DNA of 64,000 bases, taken from positions 1,674,001 to 1,738,000 of the forward strand of contig NC_014393.1 of NCBI RefSeq assembly GCF_000145275.1. Reading direction: 5' to 3'. Position numbers and translations under genes: made by a program. Shown piece by piece: positions 36,244 through 43,851 of this stretch (its first letter is position 1; every line of letters begins with the position of its first letter). Source of the DNA: Clostridium cellulovorans 743B. Its GTDB lineage: Bacteria; Bacillota; Clostridia; Clostridiales; Clostridiaceae. The notes below the pieces were generated by a model. The model did no database searches. It had not been told where the DNA came from and saw only the letters and a list, made by a program, of their open reading frames with translations.

Positions 36244-37476
36244 ATGGACATGTTGAATGGTGCAGATATGGGTTTTGTAATCTTCTCTGCTGCGTTAGTA
36301 ATGTTGATGGTGCCAGGTTTGGCTTTATTTTATGGAGGTATGGTTAAAAGCAAGAATGTATTAAGCATAACGATTCATAGTTATGCAGCTCTTGTAGTTA
36401 TATCCATACAATGGATTATATTAGGTTATACAATAGCTTTCGGTCCAGATATAAAAGGAATAATAGGCGGACTTGATTGGATCTTTTTAAATAACATAGG
36501 TATATTACCTAACGCAGATTATGCAAGTACAATACCACAATTGGAATTCGTAGTATTTCAATTAATGTTTGCAGCAATAACTGCAGCAGTTATTTCTGGT
36601 TCTGTGGCAGAACGTATGAATTTTCCAGCTTTTTTAGTTTTAATAGTTTTATGGAGTACCTTAGTATATGACCCTATTGCTCATTGGGTATGGGGAACAA
36701 ACGGATGGTTAAAAAATTTAGGAGTCCTTGATTTTGCTGGTGGACATCCTGTTGAAATAAATTCAGGTGTTTCTGGGTTGGTTGCAGCTATATTTGTAGG
36801 AAAAAGAAAGAAAGCTAGAACAGAACCACATCACATACCTATGGCGATATTAGGTGGAGGACTTTTATGGTTTGGATGGTTTGGTTTTAATGCAGGCAGT
36901 GCTCTTGCTATGAATTATACAGCGGTTAATGCTTTTGTTACAACCAATACTTCAGCAGCAGCTGGAGCAGTTGCATGGGTAGCTTGTGAATGGATTTTAC
37001 ACAAGAAGCCAACAGCGTTAGGAACAATAAGTGGAGCTATTGCTGGACTTGTTGCAATAACTCAAGGTGCAGGTTTTGTAAGTCCAATGTCTGCAATATT
37101 TATAGGATTAATTGGAGGAGCATTAAGCTTTTTCGCAATAGCTATGTTGAAACGTAAGCTTGGATACGATGATGCATTAGATGCATTTGGATGTCATGGT
37201 GTTGCGGGGATATGGGGTTCAATAGCTACAGCCATTTTCTCATCAAAAGCAATTAATTCAGCTGGTGCGGATGGGTTAATATATGGTAACTTTTCATTAT
37301 TAAAAGCTCACTTAATTTCAACTTTAGCAACTGGCTTATATGCAGCAGTAATGACTTTCTTAATACTTAAGGCTATGAGCTTTGTAATGAATTTAAGAGC
37401 AACTTCTGAGGAAGAAACAAGAGGCTTAGACGTTTCACTTCATGGAGAAGAAGCTTATTCAGGAGTAAATATGTAA
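36244..37476 (+). CDS. amt: Ammonium transporter (Amt/MEP family)
   Basis: A 410-residue, eleven-helix channel-like transporter for ammonium. Family motifs are FYGGMVKSKNV (29-39), SGSVAERMNF near 118, DFAGGHPVEINSGVSGL (about 164-180) and FGCHGVAGIWGS near 315. The first of the paired pore histidines is replaced by glutamate (E171); the second is kept (H318). Yeast Mep1/Mep3 carry the same change. No glnB is adjacent. Expression is probably gated by the leader switch. AAGGGGGAAT precedes the ATG. Confidence 0.94.
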   Translation: MDMLNGADMGFVIFSAALVMLMVPGLALFYGGMVKSKNVLSITIHSYAALVVISIQWIILGYTIAFGPDIKGIIGGLDWIFLNNIGILPNADYASTIPQLEFVVFQLMFAAITAAVISGSVAERMNFPAFLVLIVLWSTLVYDPIAHWVWGTNGWLKNLGVLDFAGGHPVEINSGVSGLVAAIFVGKRKKARTEPHHIPMAILGGGLLWFGWFGFNAGSALAMNYTAVNAFVTTNTSAAAGAVAWVACEWILHKKPTALGTISGAIAGLVAITQGAGFVSPMSAIFIGLIGGALSFFAIAMLKRKLGYDDALDAFGCHGVAGIWGSIATAIFSSKAINSAGADGLIYGNFSLLKAHLISTLATGLYAAVMTFLILKAMSFVMNLRATSEEETRGLDVSLHGEEAYSGVNM

Positions 37477-37792
37477 TAATAGCTTTGAAAATAAAAGCAT
37501 CTTAGAATAAATTTTTGGATTATTCTAGGATGCTTTTTTATTAATTTTAGATTTTGTTAAAATACATAAGATAACATTAGTTCCAATTATATAAAAAACT
37601 TTAACTCTATTTCAAGTATATAAGATAAATTACTTGTTTTAGTAAAAAATACATATATAACTTAGATATATTAAAAATTATAAAATAAGTATAAACTATA
37701 AATTAAATCGTGGAGAAGTGAAGACTTTTATGGTATTCTAAGCAAGAGAAATCATGTTATATGTTATTATAAAAACAAAGGTGGAGATGAGG
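37477..37792. other. Region between amt and the first surface-protein gene
   Basis: 316 bases with the amt terminator, then AT-rich DNA. AAGTATAAACTATAAA around 37690 resembles the 17-base boxes found upstream of related surface genes. Confidence 0.4.
37494..37537 (+). terminator. Terminator after amt
   Basis: AAAGCATCTTAGAATAA pairs with TTATTCTAGGATGCTTT (one G-U), followed by TTTT. Confidence 0.9.
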
Positions 37793-39676
37793 ATGAAACT
37801 TAAAAAAAATTTTAGTTTAATGTTAGCATATCTTTTGCTGATAACCATGTTGCCTACAAATTTTTTGGCGCAGCAAGTTAATGCAACGGAGAATGGGTGG
37901 ATTGAAAGTTGTGATGTAGATGGGAACAATCAATGTTTAAATTATCAATATAATAATTTATTTGATTATATCGGTAATTATGGAAGCTGTATTACATATA
38001 GGGAAGGAAACATAACGTTTTTATTTTCAAATGGTAAAATAATTCGTGTTAATTCAGATGGTACAATTAAAATAGTTAAAGATAACCCTAAAGATGCTTA
38101 TGCAAATATTGACGATTATATTAATAGTTGTACTAAATTCCAAAATGGATATATATGTTCAGAAGGTGGAAAAGGATACTTCTATAATTATGGTTCAAAT
38201 GGTGGGAATATTAGCTCAATAGATTTATATACAGGGGCAGAACAAAAAATATATGATGTTCAAATCCCAGAAGGCTATGGCATAACAGATGTTCGTGCTG
38301 CAGCAGGAAAAAATGTAGCAAAAGGTGGGACTATTGTTTTAAAGTGTTTTACCCAAATTAGTGAATTTACATGTAATGGATTTTTTATAAAAATAAAAGA
38401 TGGAAAACAAAGCTTAATAGATCTTAGAGGAAATGGCGTAGAGTTTATACCTAGATTTGCAATAGATAGCAAGGAAAATATTTGGCTTGATTGTATAGGG
38501 GATATTCCACTAGCGAAGGTTGATGCCAAGAATAATATCGAAAAACTTTCTGTAAAGCTTGATGGAGATAAGTTAAATCCATTTAATGAGCTTTATATAG
38601 ATAAACAAGATAATATATGGACACAAACGCAAGGAAATAATTTAGTTAAGATATCACAAAGTGAAAATGGGCTCATAGCGAAAAAATACTTTAACTCTCA
38701 AGAGCCAGTTGCAATTTGTACTGATGATAATGGACAAATGTGGGTAAGTGATTCTTACTCACTAATGAAACTTGAAAGTGATAAGTTTGTAACAAAGTAT
38801 ATGATTTATGACTGGGGTCAAAAGATTTATGACTGGAACAGAACTAGCATAAGTGTTATAGATGATTATCATCTTATAGTGATAAAGAATACATCGTATA
38901 TATATATAAATAATGAATCAGCAAAAGATAGAAAACCAAAGATAGATAACATTTCTTATACAAAGGTTAATCTTAAAACTGAAAGAAGCAAAAATAGTGA
39001 TGGATCAGTACTTATTAAAGTTCATGAAAGCGACATTGATGATGATGCAATAAATGTAATAGAATTTGCCAACTTAACAGATACATCGGTAATAGAGACA
39101 AGAATAGGTGTTGAAGCTATCAAGGATGGTAGAGGAAAATTGCAATTTAAAGCGCCTGGTGTTGATGTATTACTACCAATAAAAGCAATTGATTTTACTG
39201 GAGCTGGAGAAGGTGCTTATTTATCCTTTAAAGAGATTTTGAATAAGGATAGCTTATTAACAACAAGTAAAGGCGTAAAAAAGGTATTCCAGTTTGAAAT
39301 TGCTATTTACGATAAAGATGGAAAAAAGATAAAGGATATGCATCAATTTAGTAATGATAGTAAAGCTAAAATTTCTATAACCTTAACTGATAAAGAACTT
39401 GAAGGAACGGATATAAGCAAGTTATCAGCATTTAATTACAATGAAGAAGCTGGAACAGTAGAGAATTTAGGTGGAGTATATGATCAGCAGAATAAAACTT
39501 TCACCTTTGAGACTCCACATTTTAGTAAGTTTATATTAGGGGAATCTGATGTTTTTAAGGGGATTTTACCACAGACTGGTTCAAGTATCGATATGAACTC
39601 TTTAATAGCATTAGCTTCACTAATGATTGTAACAGGTTTGGGTCTAATCTTAAGAAAAAAAGTTAAAGCTGAATAG
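37793..39676 (+). CDS. LPQTG-anchored surface protein with propeller-like repeats
   Basis: A 627-residue protein. The ATG at 37793 has GGTGGAG six bases upstream and opens the signal peptide (KLKKNFSLMLAYLLL ... cleavage near VNAT). Residues about 60-390 contain short repeated beta segments such as DNIWTQTQGNNLVKI and GQMWVSDSYSLMKL, which look like SMP-30/two-component-type propeller blades. Residues about 400-590 form another beta domain. LPQTG near residue 592, a hydrophobic helix and RKKVKAE form a sortase signal. It is the longest of three paralogues in this locus. The ligand is unknown. Confidence 0.85.
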   Translation: MKLKKNFSLMLAYLLLITMLPTNFLAQQVNATENGWIESCDVDGNNQCLNYQYNNLFDYIGNYGSCITYREGNITFLFSNGKIIRVNSDGTIKIVKDNPKDAYANIDDYINSCTKFQNGYICSEGGKGYFYNYGSNGGNISSIDLYTGAEQKIYDVQIPEGYGITDVRAAAGKNVAKGGTIVLKCFTQISEFTCNGFFIKIKDGKQSLIDLRGNGVEFIPRFAIDSKENIWLDCIGDIPLAKVDAKNNIEKLSVKLDGDKLNPFNELYIDKQDNIWTQTQGNNLVKISQSENGLIAKKYFNSQEPVAICTDDNGQMWVSDSYSLMKLESDKFVTKYMIYDWGQKIYDWNRTSISVIDDYHLIVIKNTSYIYINNESAKDRKPKIDNISYTKVNLKTERSKNSDGSVLIKVHESDIDDDAINVIEFANLTDTSVIETRIGVEAIKDGRGKLQFKAPGVDVLLPIKAIDFTGAGEGAYLSFKEILNKDSLLTTSKGVKKVFQFEIAIYDKDGKKIKDMHQFSNDSKAKISITLTDKELEGTDISKLSAFNYNEEAGTVENLGGVYDQQNKTFTFETPHFSKFILGESDVFKGILPQTGSSIDMNSLIALASLMIVTGLGLILRKKVKAE

Positions 39677-39704
39677 CGTTAATTTGTAATGAAAAAATGT
39701 TTTT

Positions 39705-39742
39705 AAAAGCGGAGATAGATGTATGTCTCTGCTTTTTATTTT
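39705..39742 (+). terminator. Terminator after the first surface gene
   Basis: AAAAGCGGAGA pairs with TCTCTGCTTTT, followed by TATTTTT. Confidence 0.82.
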
Positions 39743-39897
39743 TGTGTTTATTAAAAAATAGAGTTCAATAGTGGAGATGGACGGGGGTTAGATCTTTGTA
39801 TGAGTTTATTTTAATGACAGAATAGTGATGAATAAGAACAAATGAAATGCAGCATTTTAGCTAGAATAAGCTCAAAGATAAATAAATTATAAAAGAT

Positions 39898-39914
39898 TAT
39901 AAACAAAGTATAAA
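39898..39914 (+). promoter_or_regulatory. 17-base promoter box upstream of a decayed surface gene
   Basis: TATAAACAAAGTATAAA, an exact copy of the box at 42300-42316 upstream of an intact relative. Confidence 0.5.
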
Positions 39915-40008
39915 TTAGTATAAAGAGAATATAAAAAGTTAAATAATTAGTAGATAGGTTAATTGAAGTTTGATACTATAAATATGTGAAATTCATAAAG
40001 AAATAAAG

Positions 40009-40199
40009 ATTCAAAAGATAGAACCAGATAAAAAAGATAAATTTGGATTTTAGATAGGGATTATGTAAAGAAACTACAAAGGGATGAATTTGTTATAAAG
40101 TATAATTTTAATATAGAATATCCTGTAGAGGTTATAGTAATAGGCTATCATAATCTTTTAGTGCCAGATTATAATGGGTATATGTATATTAACAAATAG
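40009..40199 (+). pseudogene. Decayed fragment of a surface propeller gene
   Basis: With one base restored near 40044, the sequence translates as IQKIEPDKKDK then IWILDRDYVKKLQRDEFV and ends DYNGYMYINK-stop. This closely matches the last 60 residues of the intact paralogue at 42412-43662 (IWILDGGAVKKLEKDQFI ... DYTGYMYINK-stop). The DNA just before it (ACTATAAA ... TGTGAAATTCAT, about 39975-39996) matches the promoter-proximal DNA of that paralogue, so the body of the gene was probably deleted. It has no start codon or intact frame. Confidence 0.8.
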
Positions 40200-40399
40200 A
40201 AAAAATAAAAGGAGTAGAGATAAATCTATTAAGCACTACGCTTTTACCATATTATTAATAGATTAAAGCCTAATTATATAAGGGGTAATTTTTAAAATTA
40301 TATCTTAATCTTTTATAAGTTTTTTTAAATTTTAAATAGAAAATATGAGGTTATTGAAGAAAATAAGTTATAGTTATATGGGAAGAGTGGAGGAGTAAA

Positions 40400-41722
40400 A
40401 TGAAATTAAAAAGAAATTTAAGTTTAATGTTGGTATACGTGCTATTATTAATGTTATTACCAATGAATTTTATAGCTATCCAAGTAAAAGCAGAAAATTT
40501 GTCTGGTGGAAATAACGAATGGAACGGTGTCAAAAATTATAATTTAAACTACGATGCTCAAAATTTTTACGTACAAGATGTACAAAGAATGGATAATGCA
40601 ATTGTAGTATTTGGAGATAATCCGAATTATGGTGGCAAGGAATTAATTGTTTTGAATGAAGATGGAACAAGCACTATAGTCAAAACAAATATGAAATTTA
40701 TGCAAGACTACTATCTAGGAGTATATAATGGAAAAGCATACTATAAAAAAATAGGGAATGCAAGTGAATTGGGAGAAATTTACAGGATAAATCTAAATGA
40801 TGGTACTGAAGAAAAAATATATAATATACAGAAACCTGCCATTCCTGGAATTAAGGATGTGGCTTTTGGAAGTGTATTACTAAACAGTGAAGGTTCAATT
40901 ATTATAAATTACACATTCAGTACAATAGATAATCCAACAATGAAACAAAGTCTGTTAAAGGTTAAAGACCATAAAGAAAGTAACATAAATTTATATGATA
41001 AAGGTATACAGGAAGTAATAGGACTTTACTCTGATAATGAAGGTAATACTTGGGTGGCAACATCTGATAATACAAAGATTGCAAAGGTAGATAGTAATAA
41101 TAGTGTTACTGTTTATAGTGTAGATCTTGAAGGATATTCAATTATAAGTGGAGTAATGCACGATAGCAAAGGTAACCTATGGGCAAAAGTTGATAAATGG
41201 GATTCTGCAACAACGACATTATTTACAGCAGTTGCTAAGCTCTCAATAAGTGGAAATACCTTTGTAGGGCAATTGTATGGTAAGAATCAAGGAATATCAG
41301 ATTTGAAAGATATTACAGTTGATGAAGAGGGATATTTTTGGATTTTAGATGGAACTACCACAAAGAAATTTGTTAATAATTCCTTTGTAGATAGGTATAA
41401 ATTTGATTCTTATGATTTAAATTACTTTGACGTTGTAGATGAAAATCAATTGGTAGTTGCAGAGTCTATGAAACAATATGCTTATATTAATAACAAAGCT
41501 ACAATATTAGGTGTAAGTAAGATAGTAGGTCCAAGTACGTCAGTAAAAGATGTTACAGCTAACGGAATAAATGGGGATAATTTAGGTGAGGTAAAAACCG
41601 AGAAAGATGTTTTGCCACAAACTGGTTCTCCTGTTGACATGACAGTACTGTTTACGGTATCGATGTTAATGATTGCTTTTGGAACTACCTTAATTTTTCG
41701 AGGAAAAAGAAAAATAAATTAA
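40400..41722 (+). CDS. LPQTG-anchored surface protein, paralogue 2
   Basis: A 440-residue protein with GTGGAGGAG before the ATG. Its signal peptide (KLKRNLSLMLVYVLLLMLLP, cleavage near VKAE) is nearly the same as that of the first surface protein. The mature part has the same repeated blades (GNTWVATSDNTKIAKV, GNLWAKVDKWDS, GYFWILDGTTTKKF), then YINNKATILGVSKIVG and a short stalk. LPQTG near residue 408, a hydrophobic helix and RGKRKIN form the sortase signal. It lacks the second beta domain of the 627-residue paralogue. Role: cell-wall display, ligand unknown. Confidence 0.86.
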   Translation: MKLKRNLSLMLVYVLLLMLLPMNFIAIQVKAENLSGGNNEWNGVKNYNLNYDAQNFYVQDVQRMDNAIVVFGDNPNYGGKELIVLNEDGTSTIVKTNMKFMQDYYLGVYNGKAYYKKIGNASELGEIYRINLNDGTEEKIYNIQKPAIPGIKDVAFGSVLLNSEGSIIINYTFSTIDNPTMKQSLLKVKDHKESNINLYDKGIQEVIGLYSDNEGNTWVATSDNTKIAKVDSNNSVTVYSVDLEGYSIISGVMHDSKGNLWAKVDKWDSATTTLFTAVAKLSISGNTFVGQLYGKNQGISDLKDITVDEEGYFWILDGTTTKKFVNNSFVDRYKFDSYDLNYFDVVDENQLVVAESMKQYAYINNKATILGVSKIVGPSTSVKDVTANGINGDNLGEVKTEKDVLPQTGSPVDMTVLFTVSMLMIAFGTTLIFRGKRKIN

Positions 41723-41727
41723 GTAAG

Positions 41728-41775
41728 ATGTAGCTAGTAGTGAAGTTTAAATATCACTACTAGCTACATTTGTTT
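41728..41775 (+). terminator. Terminator after paralogue 2
   Basis: ATGTAGCTAGTAGTGA and its exact complement around a 10-base loop, followed by TTGTTTTG. Confidence 0.88.
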
Positions 41776-41871
41776 TGTAAAAGTATGCTAATTGCAAGAT
41801 GTGGACCATAGTGAAAAATGATGTATTAGATGCAAAATAATTTACAATTTGGAGGTACATAAATATTAAAA

Positions 41872-42116
41872 TATATTAATAACAAAGCAAAAATCTTAGA
41901 AGTTGATAAAGTATTTGGAAAAATTTTGGTTTTAAGGAATGTACAATAAAAGCGGATAATCAAAATAGTGGTACTATAACGAAAAGTCCAATTTCAAAAT
42001 CACTTTTACCACAGACAGGATATTGGGCTGATATGGCTTCTTTAGTAGCTTTAGTTTCGATAATGATGGTGGTAAGTTGTATCTCAATAGCAAAGAAAAG
42101 AGAAAAAATAAAATAA
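41872..42116 (+). pseudogene. Decayed LPQTG surface-gene remnant
   Basis: Begins in frame as YINNKAKILEVDKVFGK, matching YINNKATILGVSKIVG of paralogue 2, then runs into TAA at 41947. In the next frame it continues KADNQNSGTITKSP and ends with a full sortase signal: LPQTG, a hydrophobic helix (LVALVSIMMVVSCISI), AKKREKIK and a stop at 42114-42116. A GGAGG lies upstream (41851-41855) but no usable start codon. It is the C-terminal 80 residues of a lost family member. Confidence 0.82.
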
Positions 42117-42130
42117 AGTTTTTTAAATTT

Positions 42131-42162
42131 AAGTAGTGGCTAAGAAAAGTCGCTGCTTTTTT
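42131..42162 (+). terminator. Terminator of the decayed LPQTG gene
   Basis: AAGTAGTGGC pairs with GTCGCTGCTT (three G-U) around TAAGAAAA, followed by TTTTTT. Confidence 0.78.
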
Positions 42163-42278
42163 GTCGTAATAGCAAAAAAATTAATATTTATAGTTAGTCT
42201 GTTGGTATTTATATATCAAATAAATAATGACAAGGGAATATAGTCTGCTCAGATGAATATAAACAAAACATAAACAAA

Positions 42279-42316
42279 TATAAAGAAAGTATAAAGGTCT
42301 ATAAACAAAGTATAAA
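42279..42316 (+). promoter_or_regulatory. Paired 17-base direct repeats
   Basis: TATAAAGAAAGTATAAA (42279-42295) and TATAAACAAAGTATAAA (42300-42316) differ at one base and start 21 bases apart, two helical turns. This layout suits a regulator that binds direct repeats on one DNA face. Confidence 0.5.
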
Positions 42317-42320
42317 ACAT

Positions 42321-42350
42321 AGCATAATTGGTAGATATATCAATTATGCT
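42321..42350. promoter_or_regulatory. Perfect inverted repeat upstream of paralogue 3
   Basis: AGCATAATTG and CAATTATGCT, ten bases each, separated by ten bases. It lies just after the direct repeats and about 60 bases before the gene. It could be an operator or an RNA hairpin. Confidence 0.5.
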
Positions 42351-42411
42351 GTGCTACTATAAAGGTGTGAAATTCATATAATTAATAAAAAATTTTAAAG
42401 GAGGAATTTTT

Positions 42412-43662
42412 ATGAATGTGAAAAAAAGTCTCAGTATGTTGTTAGTATATGTTTTATTATTAACAATTGCACCTATAGACTTCTTAGTGAGTCAAGTTCA
42501 AGCAGAAGGAAAGTTTACAAGTAATTATCAAAGTGGCGGAATCATAAATTATAATAACAACTATGGAACACAAAATTATAATGGCAACTATGGATTTGGA
42601 AATTATAATCTAAATTACCTTTATCAAAGTATGTATATTCATAATGTTGATAAGGATAAGGATTCAATTATAGTAGTTGCAAGTGATGAAACAAAAAATT
42701 ATTTAACTAAAAAGATTGTAAAAATTAACGCCGATGGAACAAGTAAAACAATTAGTACAAATATACAAAATAAATATGATAATTATATTGGTGTAAAAAA
42801 TGGAAAAGCTTATTATTACAGTCAAGGTCATAACTATGGATATAATGTAATCACTAATTACGGTTATAATTATAGTTACAACTTTAATTATAACTATAAT
42901 ACCTATGATTATAGTGGAATTTATGGAAGTATAAAATCTATAGACTTAAAAAATGGTAAAGAGAAAAAAGAATATGATGTTAAGATCCCAACCTTAAATA
43001 ATATAACTTACCTATATCTTAATACCAATGAAGCATTGCAAAAAGATGGAAGCATAGTAATTGGATTGTACTATAATACAAGTTTTTATGAGAAGTTTGC
43101 TGGAGGAAGTTATTTATTAACATTTAAAAATAATAAGGAAAGTATAATAAACTTAAAAGAAAAAGGAATACCTGAAGTAAGAGGTTTTGATACTGATAGC
43201 AAGGGTAATATCTGGACAAGTTCACCTAGCAACTATAGCCTTGTAAAAATTGATAAAAATAATAATGTAAGTACATATAAAGTAGATATGCCTAATGACT
43301 ATGCATTTGTTTATAGTGGGCTTAAAATAGATAACCAAGATAATATTTGGTTAACTGTTTATCGCTATGACTATTCAAATTGGACATATAATAGGGGAGT
43401 TATGAAAGTTTCAATAAAAGGTGATAAGGCCACTTCGAAATTATATGGTTCAGATAATGGCCTAAGTAGAGCAACTAAAATAGACATTGATAAAAAAGGA
43501 CAAATTTGGATTTTAGATGGTGGTGCTGTAAAGAAACTAGAAAAGGATCAATTTATTACAAAATATAGATTTAATACTGAATATGCTTCAGACTTTATAG
43601 TAATAGATGATAAGCATCTTCTAGTGGTAGATTATACTGGATATATGTATATCAATAAATAG
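42412..43662 (+). CDS. Secreted Asn/Tyr-rich propeller protein, paralogue 3
   Basis: A 416-residue protein with AAAGGAGG before the ATG. The signal peptide (NVKKSLSMLLVYVLLLTIAP, cleavage near VQAE) and the propeller-like blades (GNIWTSSPSNYSLVKI, DNIWLTVYRYDYS, GQIWILDGGAVKKL) match the two LPQTG paralogues, but it ends at DYTGYMYINK with no sortase signal, so it is probably released. Two low-complexity stretches, about residues 42-68 and 142-172, are almost pure Asn, Tyr and Gly (NYGYNYSYNFNYNYN). Those tracts are absent from the paralogues. Function unknown. Confidence 0.85.
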   Translation: MNVKKSLSMLLVYVLLLTIAPIDFLVSQVQAEGKFTSNYQSGGIINYNNNYGTQNYNGNYGFGNYNLNYLYQSMYIHNVDKDKDSIIVVASDETKNYLTKKIVKINADGTSKTISTNIQNKYDNYIGVKNGKAYYYSQGHNYGYNVITNYGYNYSYNFNYNYNTYDYSGIYGSIKSIDLKNGKEKKEYDVKIPTLNNITYLYLNTNEALQKDGSIVIGLYYNTSFYEKFAGGSYLLTFKNNKESIINLKEKGIPEVRGFDTDSKGNIWTSSPSNYSLVKIDKNNNVSTYKVDMPNDYAFVYSGLKIDNQDNIWLTVYRYDYSNWTYNRGVMKVSIKGDKATSKLYGSDNGLSRATKIDIDKKGQIWILDGGAVKKLEKDQFITKYRFNTEYASDFIVIDDKHLLVVDYTGYMYINK

Positions 43663-43740
43663 ATAGTTTAAAATAAAACTCCTACATATAGAGTTTTGAT
43701 TAAGTGCCAACAATGTAATTTACATATACAAAATAAACAT

Positions 43741-43780
43741 AAAAGAGTGGTGAGAAATATAGGAATCTCCGCTCTTTTAT
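43741..43780 (+). terminator. Terminator after paralogue 3
   Basis: AAAAGAGTGGTGA pairs with TCTCCGCTCTTTT (two G-U), followed by ATTG. Confidence 0.78.
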
Positions 43781-43851
43781 TGTATTATTAACATATACAA
43801 TTCTTATAGACTTAAGTTTTTAGAAAATGCTAGAAAGGTGGTTTTTATTTT

